DNA of 64,000 nt from Centrapalus pauciflorus (GCA_020465985.1 JAANYP010005919.1:169932-233931), one strand, 5' to 3'. Positions 33,590 through 46,027 are shown, counted from the first letter of the stretch. Notes: generated by a model from the sequence alone, not told the origin. Program-made: numbers and translations.

Positions 33590-35309
33590 AATCATCAAGT
33601 GGTGCAGAAGGTGATGATACAAATCTTGGAAACTCATTTCAGACAGAAAGGGAACCTACACTCAGGGTTCACAAGTATCATCCTCTTAATCAGATAATGG
33701 GAGATCCACGCACTCCTGTGCAAACAAGGATAATGATTCACAAGGAATCAACTGATACTGAATCAGCCGTCCCTGAATTCAGTCTAGCTGCCTCTGAACA
33801 TGCATACTTCATGTCACAATCAGAGCCAAAGAAGGAATCTGAGGCACTGAAAGATCCATCTTGGATTGAAGCAATGTAGGAAGAACTGTTACAAATGCAA
33901 GATTCAGAATGTATGGACACTGGTAGATTTGCCCAAGGGAAAATGGGCAAATTGTACAAGATGGGTATTCAGAAAAAAGAAGGTTGAGAGAGGTGTAGTG
34001 ATCAAGAAAAAAGCAAGACTGGTAGCTCAAGGATACACTCAAGAAGAAGGAATAGACTATGATGATGTCTTTGCCCCAGTAGCAAGGATAGAAGCCATCA
34101 GACTGTTCCTAGCATATGCCAGCTTCAAAGGGTTCAAAGTCTACCAAATGGATGTGAAATCTGCATTCTTATATGGTACAATTGAAGAAGAGGTTTATGT
34201 GTGTCAACCCCCTGGCTCTGAAGACTATAAGTATCCAGACAGAGTCTACAAGTTAGACAAAGCACTCCATGGACTCCACCAAGCCCCAAGAGCATGGTAT
34301 GACACTTTGTCTTCATATCTCCTACAGAATGGATTCAAGAAAGGTACTTTGGACAAGACATTATTCACAAAGTCCATCAAATCAGAGATTCTTCTTGTTC
34401 AGTCTGTGCAAGGAGTTTGAGACTTTAATGCACAAGAAGTTTAAAATAAGTTCAATGGGGGAACTAACTTTCTTTCTAGGATTGCAAGTCAAGCAGAAAC
34501 CCACTGGACTTTTCATAAGTTAATCAAAGTATGTGAATGACATCCTGGAAAAGTTTGGATACAAAGACACCAAGGTTGCCAGCACACCAATGGACACTCA
34601 TAAACAGCTTGATGCAGATAAAGAAGGAGCGGATGTGGATATTCATTTGTACAGATCCTTGATAGGTTCACTAATGTATCTTACATCTTCTGTACCTGAC
34701 ATAATGTTTGCTGTTTGTGTTTGTGCCAGGTTTCAATGTGCTCCAAAAGATTCACATCTGTTTGTTGTTAAGAGAATCTTTAGATATCTCAAAGGCCAAC
34801 CAAAATTGGGCTTATGGTATCCAAAGGACTCTCCACTTGAACTAACAGCTTACTCTGACAGTGACTATGGAGGTTGCAACATAGACAGGAAATCCACAAC
34901 TGGTGGATGTCAATATCTAGGAGCAAGACTAGTTTCTTGGCAGTGCAAAAAGCAGACCACAGTCTCCACTTCATCCACTGAGGCAGAATACGTTGCAGCT
35001 GCTAGTTGCTGTTCCCATGTTATGTGGATTCCGAACCAACTAAGAGACTATGGTATGAACTTTCTATCTACTCCTATTTATATTGACAATTCAAGTGCAA
35101 TCACTATTGTACAAAATCCAGTGAAATTTCCCAAAACCAAGCACATAGACATTAGATTTCATTTTATAAGGGATTGTGATAAGAAGAAATTTATCCAAGT
35201 TACCAAAATTCATACAGATGATCAGTTAGCTGATCTATTTACAAAACCATTTGATGTAGGAAGATTCACCTTTCTGGTATCAAATATTGGCATGGTAAAT
35301 ATGGATTAA
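33590..35309 (+). pseudogene. Element A reverse transcriptase and RNase H, YVDD deleted
   Basis: Copia RT resumes after the pararetrovirus: HPLNQIMGDPRTPVQT near 33685-33732, then (TAG at 33877, frameshift) GYTQEEGIDYDDVFAPVARI near 34033 and QAPRAWYDTL near 34280. Where YVDDIIFG should follow ILLVQ near 34390-34402, the sequence jumps to the downstream CKEFETLMHKKF, so the catalytic motif and about ten residues are gone. A stop near 34520 follows GLFIS. RNase H (34533-35309) is open and keeps SDSDYGG, STEAEY and IDNSSA plus the usual end motif DQLADLFTKP. Confidence 0.9.
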
Positions 35310-35690
35310 TTTGTTTTCTAAATTGTTTCTCCCTTATACACTGAGAAAATCACTTATTCCATGTGCTTAGTTAAGGGGAGACAATGTTTCATTAGATGAT
35401 GTTCATTTTTCAACTAACAGCTTGAGATTATTCTCAAGCTGCTAGTTCATTTTCTCGAACTGTTAGTTGTTTCACTTGGTCTGTCAAGTGTACAGGGTAA
35501 TTCAGTCATTCCTCATGTGATTGTGCGCGGGACTAGATATTTTTGAAAAGCCAAACCTTTAAAAGTCCCAGTTTCGTTTGATTGCAACTACAAGTTGCAG
35601 AAATATCGTCCACAATCTTTTCACCTTCTCTCTCTGTGCGATTCTCACACAGTAGTTCAAAACCCTAAATCCTCGTCTCTGTGATCACCA
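35310..35690 (+). promoter_or_regulatory. Spacer between pol and envelope-like ORF, possible internal promoter
   Basis: Contains a PPT-like AAGGGGAGACAATG at about 35373-35386, two to three copies of CAAGCTGCTAGTT-like words also found in the LTR, a weak TATA-like TTTAAAAG near 35558-35565, and a CT-rich, 5'-UTR-like stretch before the ATG at 35691. An internal start of transcription is plausible but unproven. Confidence 0.3.
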
Positions 35691-38457
35691 ATGGAGTTCG
35701 TTGAAGAACACAACTTCCTTCCCTACTCACTCAAACATGTTGAACTTCAACCATTCCATAATATGATGGATTTTCTACGTGGTTCCCATATCCACTACGC
35801 TCTAACTGTCAATCCCACTATACACGTTTCTCACTTAGAGCAGTTTTGGAAATCAGCCACTATAAATACCATTGATGGAGTCCCTTCTTTTGCATCCATC
35901 ATTTATGGTAATCCCATTACCATCACCGAGGAGACTATTCGACAACAACTGCATCTTCAAGATGCCACAGGTAAATCTGATCTCTCCCTTACTGCTTTAC
36001 ACGAAGGTCTTTTTAAAATCGGGTATAGGGGCCCAACATACTCTTTTACCTTCTATAAAGCACATTTTGGTCCTAAATGGAAATATCTTGTACATATTGT
36101 TCAAAAATGTTTAAGCCCTAAAAGGACTGCTTGGTCTGAGTTTTCTTCCAATATTGCCACTGCCTTAGTGTGCTTATCAACAGGCCAACAGTTCAATTTT
36201 TCTAATATGATTTTTCAAGGGATGTTAAGGCACCATGCCTTAAAGAATGAGAAATTTTTGATGTATCCACGGTTTTTGGCTGAAATAATTGCAAAATCTT
36301 GCAATAATTTTAAAGTACATAAAAGGATACATGTTTCCCAGAGGCACTCTTTACGTACTATCAAAAGACTTTTGAAACCAAGTGCCAATTTTCACAGTGT
36401 GGATGTCCCTTTGCCTCATGCAATGCAAGATGTCCATCCAAGAAACAGAGGAGAGGGTCCTGAGCAGGCTCAACCATCTATTACTGCTTCACCCCCAGGA
36501 CCCCAACCCACTCCTCATGATACAAATACTTCCTCTGCACCTTCTACTATACATACCTCCCCAGCCCCTTCATTAAAAATATATAAATGACAAAGGGTTG
36601 TAGGAGCTCCTTCCTCCTCAGTCCAATCCCCAGAGCCAAATAGCTCTGTGCAGGGAGACACTCCTGCATAGAATATCGAAAGGGAACCCATTGAGGAAAC
36701 TACCACCCTCAATTTGGATGTGAACATCCTATCAGAGGATGGTCATATGGGATTTGTGGCTGGTACTACTGATGTATCTACACAAGGGGCACAAGACAGT
36801 ATCAACATCACTAAGAGCACACCCATGACAACAGAGGGTGTGCAAGCACCTTCTGGAAGTCCCCAACACCAAGAACAAAGGGGCCCAGATGTTTCTACTT
36901 CTGGAATTAATGCCAGTGATAGATCTCAAATCCCACTATCATTTGAAGATCTTGAGGCTAGTCTTCAACTAATGGCATTGACGAATCAACAACTGAAACC
37001 TGTTGTAGCCATTTTGGAACATTACAAGTCCATTATTGCTGCACAGGGATCACAAATCATTGCTCTGCAACAACTCACAACAGCCCAAGAACAACGACTT
37101 GATCAGTTTCACCTTGGGTTCACGTTATGTGGTAACAAGATCATACAGCTCGAGAAGATGGTTTGATCCCTGCTTGCAAAGGTTTTTGGTCCCTCTGATC
37201 AAACCAATGCATCCAAAAAGGGGGAGAATCAGGAGATCCCACTTCCAGTCCAAACAGCTTCAACTTCACCAACAACAGCTTCAGTTTCTAGGCTAACAGT
37301 CCCAACAGTTTCTCAAGCTGTTAGTCTAGAAGCTCAAGTTGTTCCCATCAGACCAACTGGAGTGGTCATCAGAGAAGGTTCTCAAGATCTTGCCCCAGCA
37401 GTCTAAGCCACAGTATCAGCTTCCATAGACAAGGGAAAGGGCATCCTGATTGAGCCCCCAAAGATCAACTTCATTTCTAAAGATGCCCAAGTTGCTCATG
37501 ATGCTGAATTGGCTAGAAAGTTGGCAGAAGAACAAGATAAAATCCTAGACCAGCAAACCCATGAACCAATGGGAGATGATGAAACCTTAGGAGACTACCT
37601 AAGAGGGTTTGTGGTCAAAGAAAGCCAGAAGAAGAGGAAACGACCAACATGGTCTTCTAAGGCAGAACACAGAAGATTTTTGTATCAATTTCTTTGCAAC
37701 AGCAGGTATATCGAAGGTTATTACTCAATCTTGGTCAACTGAAAAGCTTCAGGTTCTATATGACAGAGAAAAAGGAAAAGAAAAAGAAACAGCCTCCAAA
37801 GTCTCCCAACAAGTCCAAGATCCACAAGAACTAGCTCAAACTGTTGTTGATGTTCCTCCATCTAAATCTATCCAACAAGCAAAGTTTGATAAGGTAAAGA
37901 GAGTGTTGTTTGGCCAACAACTGCAAAAGGCTATGGAGATTGAAAAGACCATGGATCAGCATGACTTATCTAAACCTCCAATTACTTATTGGTATGCTAT
38001 GTCAAAGGATGACATTCATTTAGTATATCATTTTGTAATCAAAAGAGAAGCTGGTCCAGAGGAAGAATACAAGAGCCTAATCCAACTGGTTCAAAGATTG
38101 ACTAGAGATGAGCTGACACAAATGCATAATATTGGAACTGCCAGTCACTCTAGGTCACCAATTGTATGGGTTCAGACAAATTTGAAAGATCTCAGAAGCA
38201 TTTTTGATCCAGAATCCACCACAGTGGATATAGAAGCTGCCAAGGAAATAAAGATTGTACAGGTTGATTTATATGCCAAATCAATGACATATAGACTCAA
38301 GCTTGCAGACAGATCCAGCAGATTCTACAATTTTGAATTCCTTGATTTGCCAAAAGCATGGCTACTCCAGATGAGCTCTATGAAGACTGAATGTGATAAA
38401 GTGGAGTTAAAGAGAGAATTCATAAAGGCTATAAGGCAAAAACTTTCACAGTTGTAA
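35691..38457 (+). pseudogene. Element A envelope-like third ORF, disrupted
   Basis: Located after RNase H and before the 3' LTR, where Sirevirus-type copia elements carry an envelope-like gene of unproven function. The N-terminal block (35691-36590) has HVSHLEQFW and IGYRG motifs, comparable to QVYLQQFWHT and LGYSKP in element C. A Pro/Ser/Thr-rich middle follows, then a C-terminal block (37609-38457) with Lys-rich and helical segments. Stops at 36588, 36669, 37164 and 37404 and a frameshift near 37700 break it. No signal peptide or membrane helix is evident. Confidence 0.75.
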
Positions 38458-38550
38458 GTTTTTGGATGCCTTAGTTTGTATATAACAATTTTACTTTCTT
38501 TTATTTCCTTATTTGTATAGAAACTTAAAGTCTTGTGTAAAGAATTTAAG

Positions 38551-38562
38551 TTAGAGGGAGAT
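38551..38562 (+). other. Element A polypurine tract
   Basis: TTAGAGGGAGAT immediately before the 3' LTR start TGTTGGGA. Confidence 0.8.
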
Positions 38563-39183
38563 TGTTGGGAAATAATCTAAGTATGTCAAGCTGTTAGTTA
38601 GATTTCTCAAGCTGTTAGTAATATTTCTGTGTAAGTACAAAGTTCGAGCTGCCAGTTCAACAAACTCAAGCTGCTAGTTCAAAAATTCAAGCTGCTCAAC
38701 AGATTAATAACAGAAAGTGCTGAAATTCAGGATGTGATATATATTTCAAGATTTAATGATCTTCCAAGCATATCTACTACCAGAGAAATCAGAATCCGTC
38801 ATGGAAACAAATCAGAAGGCTATAAATATAGATAGACTAGGTCTTTCTATTGAAAGTGTGTATGCAAGGCCTGTAATCGTAGTGCTTTATTGTAATTTCT
38901 CTCTGATAAGTTTCTCAAGCCTCTAAGGTTGTAAAACCCTAAAAACAATTAGTGTTCTTCGTCTAATCAAACAGATTAGAGGTGATTGTAATCAGAGATT
39001 TTTGCAATATAAAGGTCTTGATATTGGTTATAATATCTGTTCTTTATTGTTCTGAAAGTTTTCTTAAAACAGTTAAGTGTTATTCCGAAAACTTCTTAAT
39101 TGGACTTTGATTCAAAACAAGGTTATTGGTTTAAACTCTGATTTATTTAAACCAGTTAATCTTAGGTGATTTTGATCTTGACA
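38563..39183 (+). repeat. Element A 3' LTR (621 bp)
   Basis: Matches 9149-9770 end to end, with about 23 differences counted by eye including two short indels. TATAAATA at 38821-38828. It ends GATCTTGACA and is followed by GATCT, the right target-site copy. Confidence 0.95.
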
Positions 39184-40364
39184 GATCTTAAACTCATGTA
39201 TCTTTGAAAGATACACAAAGCCAAAGATAAAATAATTGAAAAACTTCCGGTCAAGATTTACCCTGGTGAATCTTCGAAATCTAAGCTTTCAAAAGTTTTT
39301 TTGAAAATATTGGTTATTTTTATCAGAAAACATCTTCACAGAGAAACACCAAGTATTATCAGAAACAAGCAAGCACCAGACAGTTTTTCAGAAAGAAGAG
39401 ATTGCAAAATTCTGAATCTTCAAATTCAAGTTTCTTTTGTAAATAAGATTTTCAATTTTATCATACAAAAAGAAATTTGTTTTCTGAGTTTGAGAGAGAA
39501 GATAAGAAATACAATCGGACAATGGGTACCTAAACCTATACTGAAGTGGTTACCTAAACCCATTTTGAGATGGGTACCCAAAAGTACTAACAAGTCTGGA
39601 TCCAAATTGGTTTGGATACCAAAGACATCTTGATTTTTGCAGACAACAGAGGCTTCTACTCACAATAGTGTAGAACCTAGGCTTCAATGGAAATGGATTC
39701 TGTACACATCAGTGCAAAACCCGATTTTCACTCAAATGGCTCCTGCTCAATTCAGTTCAGGACCCGAGCCAATGGCTTTTGTACTTCTCAGTACAGAACC
39801 TGAGCTAAAGGCTTTCAGTTACATCAGACTGAAACCCGAGCTTCTGCAACAAAGGCTTCTAATCACTTCAGATTAGAACCCGATTCTGAAAGACAAATCT
39901 TTCTGAAATTCCAGCTCTGAAGGTGAATTGACATAGAGGGAGTTTTATTTTATACTTTTTTTTGCTCCTGATTTATTTTTAATGAGTTGACTAACTTTGT
40001 ACGCTTATTTCCATGGGAAGTTTCCGATGCACTCTGACGATGGCATCTTTTTCACAAAGCTATGTGTATTTTTCACGAAAATATTTTGTGCACACATAAA
40101 AAGATTTTTGAGTTGAACAAAATAATTTTTAAAAATCTTAATTTCTCATTTACTGAGTATATCATTGAGGTTAATTGATCTAATCTCTTTGATTTTTCAT
40201 AATCTCATTGCTTCTGAGATTCTCTTTATTATAATTCTTCCAATTCATTCATACTAAATTCTCCCATGATCTCCCATGAGCTAATTCTTTCATAAAAACC
40301 TCATTCATTTCAAATCTTATATCTGTTAGGCACAAAAAGATGTCAGTCAAACATGTTATACATC
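39184..40364 (+). pseudogene. Element D, 3' internal portion with WVPK repeats
   Basis: Continuation of element D after element A. A frame at 39301-39633 ends in a run of W(V/L)PKP motifs (39520-39600) and WIPKTS, the style of the gag C-terminus in element C. A TGA and acceptor-like GATTTTTGCAG follow. A second frame (39637-39876) has degenerate repeats of an EP(E/M)-x-AF type and no known domain. From 39880 to the PPT the sequence is AT-rich and non-coding. There is no protease, integrase or RT. Confidence 0.55.
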
Positions 40365-40376
40365 TTAGGGGGAGAT
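40365..40376 (+). other. Element D polypurine tract
   Basis: TTAGGGGGAGAT just before sequence TATTAATC, interpreted as an LTR start with TG mutated to TA. Confidence 0.55.
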
Positions 40377-40822
40377 TATTAATCAAACCTGGTTGATGCA
40401 CTTGAGGGTATAAATTAAGGCCATGATAATGCCTTATTGAAACCTGAAGAGTGATTTGCAATATAAGTCAAAGCTGCTTACCCTGTTACATTAGTTGTAA
40501 CTTAGGCAGATTGCCCAAACTGTCCTATTCTGTTGGACAGGCTGGACGTAAACTGTCTACGCTGCTCATGTCTGTTGAGCAGCTTGGACCAAAACTAAGT
40601 GTTCTGTTCTTTGTGAATATAACCTTTTCTTTGTGAATAGGTTATACACCTTATGGAATTTGTATCCATGACATCATGTACTGTCTTGGACGAAAAGATC
40701 AGTTTGCAAGTCTAAGACAAAGTGGAAAATCAGAAGCTTCTTACACTACCCAAGCTGTTCTGATACATGAAGACAAAGTGGATATTTGAAATGGGTGACA
40801 GACCATTTCTTATATCAAAATG
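40377..40822 (+). repeat. Element D 3' LTR, truncated
   Basis: Follows the polypurine tract and includes CAAGCTG-like words resembling those in the element A LTR. It is cut at 40822 by the minus-strand LTR of E1. No 5' partner is in the window, so the LTR call rests on the tract alone. Confidence 0.45.
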
Positions 40823-41473
40823 TGTAAGGTCGCCACGTCTACGGATTTGATCTTGAGGCGACGCCGTCCAGTGAGTGCGGAATCCTCGTTAGACGCCACG
40901 GAACACGCAGCCGAACATGATGATGTAAGAAACGACCCCGCATGATGTATTGTTCCAAGAAAAACTCTTTGAAAACTTTTTTAGCTCGCACGCGCACTTG
41001 CAAAAGCTCTGAAATTCGTAATTCTCAAAGATTTCTTTTACCCGGATGCTCTGTTTGCTCTCAAGTTTGACGGAACCTCTGAGCCTTCAAAGATCAATGA
41101 ATTCACAATGATAAGTTCATTATATAGCCCTTAAGTTCGTGTACACGCTCCTTCACGAACTTATCTTCATATCCTAGAACTTCACGTCACAGTCTAGAAC
41201 TTAAACTCATAGTCTAGAACTTAGCCTCACAGTCTAGAACTTAACATCACATTGTAGAACTTAACATCACAGTCTAGAATTTAACTTCACATTCTAGAAC
41301 TTAACTTCACAGTCTAGAACTTAACTTCACCGTCTAGAACTTAACATGCAAATGTAGAAGTCATACAAAATCATGAACTAACACACATGACTTGAATTCA
41401 TAAAGCCTCATCTATTGCAATACACTATCAATAACAAAACTAGATTGCTGTCGTCACACCGGATGTACCAACG
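40823..41473 (-). repeat. Copia E1 3' LTR (minus, about 650 bp)
   Basis: Plus-strand start TGTAAGGTCGCC and the CACTC..GCGGAATCCTCGTTAG block match the E2 LTR at 46940-47543. On the minus strand it starts at 41473 with (C/T)GTTGGTACATCC after a GGGGGAGTC polypurine tract. It contains a 20-bp minisatellite (41165-41345). Confidence 0.8.
41165..41345. repeat. 20-bp minisatellite in E1 LTR
   Basis: About nine tandem units of AGTCTAGAACTTAACTTCAC with an exact 20-base period and few substitutions. It is absent from the related LTRs at 46940 and 51451. Confidence 0.92.
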
Positions 41474-41615
41474 GACTCCCCCTTGACGATAGCTTCTAGT
41501 TATTATTCATTGATCGAAATAGACTATCAGATTCAGAGACTATGAATACCGAAACTAGACAGCTATTGTCACATCGGGTGTATCAACAGACTCCCCCTTG
41601 ACGATAGCTTCTAGT
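41441..41615. repeat. Tandem duplication of LTR edge and polypurine tract, E1
   Basis: The stretch AAACTAGA..GCTGTCGTCACACCGG through GACTCCCCCTTGACGATAGC (41441-41505) is repeated at about 41554-41613. There are thus two copies of the LTR start and its polypurine tract about 115 bases apart. Confidence 0.8.
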
Positions 41616-41639
41616 AGATATTCATTACTCTATAGAATT

Positions 41640-42620
41640 AGGCTTATTTAAGTTACTACCTGCATGGAGTCCTTGCTCAACACACACTTTGTCAACTTTC
41701 TGATATATCCTGCCTTCAGATTCTCATCAAAAGAAATTCCCTGATCATGAAGTCTGTGCAGGTCATCTTTAGATGGATTGGCAAGGTGCAAGGGATCGTA
41801 GACTCTCAAAATCACCTTTTCTTATTTGTCCTCCATGACTGCCTTTCTAGTTTCGCTAACCTCACAAGTTTGTAGACTAACTTATTCCATGTTCTACCAG
41901 TCAGAGGATTTATTCTTATTTGAACCACATCTCTTCTACCAACTCTTGAATTAACTTTTCAAATCTTCCAGAATGACCCTACCTTCTCATAGTATTTGCC
42001 AACACCTCAACATAAGAATCGTCTCCTAGATTTATAAGGTCCTTCCAAGCTAAATCAATCACTTTAAGCTTCAGAATCTAATTCATCATTCAGTGCAGAT
42101 TTCAGCACCTCTAGATCTATCACATTCTAATCTTCATTCATAACTCCTTCATCGACTGACTTCCAATCAGGTTTATCTTTAGGAGTAAACGCTCATTCCT
42201 CAAGATCCTCCTGTTGTAAGTCATCTTAGAACTCAAACCTCATTTCTTCTACATCCAACCCTAACAATGCTCCGATCATATATTCTTCAGTTGCTTATGA
42301 CGCCTCTGAAGCCTTGTCTTTTCCCTTGTCAGTGGCTGATGATCCAGACTCCCCTTGAGGATCAGCAAGCTGAGCAGATTGTTGTCTTGAAAGATCTTCC
42401 AGGTAGTCTTTCACTGTCTTTTTGTGCATTCGGGCCATCTTCTTTGACTTCTCTACAATTTCTCCCTCTGAGATGGACGATCTTTCAACAACTCTTCCAG
42501 TATAGCCTCCAGATTTGCAATATGCTGCTGCTGATCAGCCACTGTCTGATCCAACTGGGCATTATGATGTTAAAGTTCACGAATCGCCTTTGTCAGCTGA
42601 AGAATCTATACATCCTGTTA
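41640..42620 (-). pseudogene. E1 envelope-like ORF, C-terminal remnant
   Basis: Minus-strand sequence homologous to the better-preserved E2 ORF. It contains the coiled-coil start (LTKAIREL, LEAILEELL near 42600-42470), an acidic middle and the conserved block near 41810-41700 corresponding to VYDPLHLLHLSKDDLKKLHD in E2. Stops occur throughout. It ends about 30-160 bases before the polypurine tract. Function unknown. Confidence 0.6.
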
Positions 42621-42841
42621 AACTCCAATTTTAACATTGTATAGACTTAATCACACATGAAACAAGTCATAATATGTTAGTCGAACATCAAAAACCCTTA
42701 TTAACCGATAAAAATGCAATGAAACTCTCCTTACTTATTTTCTTTGATGGTTTAGAAGGTAAACCAATCATCAGAGTTAAGTTCGAGAGAAATAGACGTT
42801 ATCTTCGTTAAACAAACACAAAACCGTAAGACTTTTGGAAA
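42621..42841. other. Junction spacer between E1 and G3
   Basis: About 200 bases of AT-rich sequence with no recognised feature. The exact border with G3 is unclear. Confidence 0.4.
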
Positions 42842-44640
42842 ACTTTCAACCTTTTCAACTAATCGCGGAACCCGTTCCTTTCGGCTCAGGGCATCAGCTA
42901 CGACATTCGCCTTCCCCGGATGATAACGAATTTCGCAGTCATAGTCACTAAGCAGTTCAACCCAACGGACGCTGCCTCATATTTAACTCTTTCTGATTCA
43001 GAATATGCTGAAGGCTTTTATGGTCTGTGAACACCGTGCACTTAGTTCCATACAGGTAGTGCCTCCATATTTTGAGAGCAAAACACCACTGCTCCAAGCT
43101 CTAAGTCATGAGTCGTATAATTCACCTCGTGAATTTTGAGCTGTCGTGATGCGTAAGCAATGACTCTATCCCTTTGCATGAGCACACAACCTAATCCATT
43201 GTGTGAGGCATCACAGTAGACCACAAAATTTTCAGTCCCTTCAGGTAAGGACAGAATTGGTGCACTACACAACCTTTGCTTTAACTGCTGAAACGCCTTT
43301 TCTTGCTCTTCACCCCAGATATACTTCACATCCTTCCGAGTCAATTCTGTTAAGGAACCCGCTATCTTTGAGAAGTTTTCGATAAATCGCCTATAATAAC
43401 CGGCAAGTCCTAGAAATTGGCGGATTTCCGTGGGGGTTCTAGGAGTCGCCCAGTTCTTTATGGCCTCGATTTTTGATGGATCAACTTGGATTCCCTGGCT
43501 GTTGATCACATGTCCAAGGAATTTAACTTCTCGCAACCAAAATTCACATTTCGAAAATTTGGCGTATAACTGTTCCTTCTCTAACAACTCCAATATCAGC
43601 TTGAGGTGGTGTTCATGCTCCTCCTTATTTCTGGAATAGATGAGAATGTCGTCTATGAACACTATTACAAATTTGTCCAGATACGGTTTACACACTCGAT
43701 TCATGAGGTCCATGAATACGGCTGGTGCGTTAGTCAAACCGAATGGCATTACCTGGAATTCGTAATGTCCATAACGAGTTCTGAATGCTGTCTTGGGTAT
43801 GTCTTCTTCCCGCACCTTTACTTGATGATAACCGGACCGCAGATCAATCTTAGAGTAGAAGCTAGATCCCTGTAGTTGGTCAAACAGGTCATCAATTCTG
43901 GGGAGAGGGTAGCGGTTCTTTATCGTTAACTTGTTTTGCTCTCGGTAGTCTATGCACATTCTGAAGGATCCGTCTTTCTTTTTCACGAACAAGACCGGAG
44001 CTCCCCAAGGTGAGGAACTTCGTCGAATGAATCCTTTATCCATCAACTTTTGTAATTGATTGGATAGCTCTTGCATCTCAGAAGGGGCGAGTCTATATGG
44101 GGCTCTTGCGACCGGTGCAGCTCCCGGCACCAAATCGATTTGAAACTCTACTTGCCTAGTTGGCGGAAGTCCAGGAAAATCTTCCGGGAAGACCTTCGGA
44201 TAGTCACGAACCACTGGAATATCCTCGGGTCGCTTCTCCTCCGACTCTTTTTCTATAATTTGCACCAGTACTGCATGACAACCTTTCCTAAGGCACTTTA
44301 ATGTTCTTAGGCTGGATATGACATTCAACTGTCGGTTCTTTCTTTCTCCTTGGACTGTTAGGAACTTCTTCTTGTGGAGTGGTATCCGTACCACTTTCTT
44401 ACCACACAAAATCTCGGCATGATTGTGTGATAACCAATCCATGCCAACTACTACATCAAAACTCCCGAGTTCTATAGGCATCAAGTCTATCTTAAAGGGG
44501 TGATCTGCCAGCTTCAGTGTGCATTCCTTAATGATACTACTTGCCTCTATTATTTTACCGTCAGCCAGTTCTATAGTATAAGAGTTGTCTAAGGGAAAAG
44601 GAGTGACATTCAATTGCTTACTAAACTTATCAGATATAAA
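42842..44640 (-). pseudogene. G3 reverse transcriptase and RNase H
   Basis: RT runs from about 44150 to 43600, with MCIDYRE near 43960, MPFGLTNAPA near 43750-43720 and catalytic FIDD near 43660-43645, all intact. RNase H has VVYCDAS near 43225. A one-base shift near 43088 then ends the main frame at 43042; sequence in the next frame continues with FTDHKSLQ near 43025 and ADALSRKE near 42900. The linker between protease and RT (44300-44150) carries the usual PEDFPGLPP and APYRLAPSEM motifs. Defective through the frameshift and loss of everything beyond. Confidence 0.88.
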
Positions 44641-45798
44641 GCTCCTATCAGCCCCATCAAAGAGTACGTAAGCATAAATGTCATTTAAAGGAAACGTACC
44701 TGATACTACGTGGGGATCTTGACGAGCGTCACCTGCTCCTAACATAAAAGCTCTCCCCTGAGCTCCTCCACCATTCCTTAGCTTCGGGCACTCACTCTTG
44801 AAGTGCCCAGTAACTCCACATTCAAAGCAGCCTTTTTGATTGCTGCCACTGGTTCCCGGGGCTTCAGATTTACAGTCTTTGGCCATATGCCCCAAACGTT
44901 TGCATTTCTAACAGTGGGTTGGACAGGGACCCTGGTTGTGATGGAAGGTGCATTTAGTGCAGAAAGGCTTGGTACCGGTATAACCTCTTCTTGGCTCAGC
45001 TCCCGCTGCGTAAGCCTTAATGGTCTCAGGCTTTTTGGATTGTGAACCCGCATTCTTCCCGGTCTTGTCTTCCCACTTTCTTTTGTTCTCCCCGGCCTTG
45101 GCTTCATTTCTCTGGGATAATTGGTCCATAAGATTATTGGCCATCCTGATGGCATCCTGTAGGGTGGATGGGTTTGAGGCTGTCACATTACCTTGAATTT
45201 GAGGAGCGAGTCACCAAATGTAACGTTCGATCTTTTTGTACTCCGGGGTCACCATTTGAGGACACAGGATACTTAGCTCGTGAAATCGGTTGGTATATCC
45301 TGCAACGTCCGATCCCTTCATTGACAGGTTCCAGAACTCTGATTCCATTTTCTGGAGTTCGTTCCTCGGACAGTACTCGTCCGTCATCATGTGCTTCAAC
45401 ACTGACCATGTGAGCTGGTAGGCTTCATCGATACTTACAGACTGGACATAGGAATTCCACCATGTGAGGGCGCTATCTTGTAGAGTGTGAGTAGCAAACT
45501 TCACCTTATCTCCCTCAGCACATCCGCTGACGCGAAAGACAGATTCCAACTTCTCAAACCATCGTATCAAGCCAACGGCTCCTTCAGTTCCGTTGAAATA
45601 CCGGGGTTTGCAACTTAAAAATCCTTTAATTCCACAACCTTTTGCGTGGATTTCAATTCCTCCCGTGGTGCGGCTAGCACCACCGTCTCCATTAGCTGAG
45701 CTATTCCTATTTGCCTCATACGTGGCTATAGCGGCAGCCACTCTTTGTGCGACTAGCTCTTCAATGTCAGCAGCGTTCATTGCTCGTTTCGGCGGCAT
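44641..45798 (-). pseudogene. G3 gag and protease
   Basis: Gag starts MPPKRAMNAADIEELVAQRV at 45798 and shows the gypsy capsid core (RYFNGTEG, WFEKLESVF, LTWWNS near 45600-45440). TGA at 45211 and TAG at 44908 interrupt an otherwise single frame that continues to 43042. The second stop falls inside a zinc knuckle (C*KCKRLGHMAKDC near 44910-44870), and a complete knuckle CFECGVTGHFKSEC follows near 44825-44785. The protease motif near 44665-44640 reads VLFDGADRSF, whereas the family has D(S/T)G; one codon, the active-site Ser/Thr, is missing. Confidence 0.88.
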
Positions 45799-46027
45799 TA
45801 TCTTAAAATTTTAAAGAAAAAGCATAGTGTAAGAAATTGAATCTTAAAGAGGTAAATTTTCCTTAAAGCACAATACTATAATCATCAAACACAATTTCAT
45901 AAATAACTTGCAATTTTCATTAACCATTCGAAATTTTCTTACATTAGGGGCGGGTTATTACCCGAAAATTTTGTCCTATACTATTACATGATATTTTCCT
46001 ACCATTACAAAGATAGATAGAAGTGCA

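Noticed and set aside
41165..41345. CRISPR-like regularly spaced repeats (also 57150-57790)
   Set aside because: Units are contiguous tandem repeats without unique spacers, in plant retrotransposon LTR or intron sequence.
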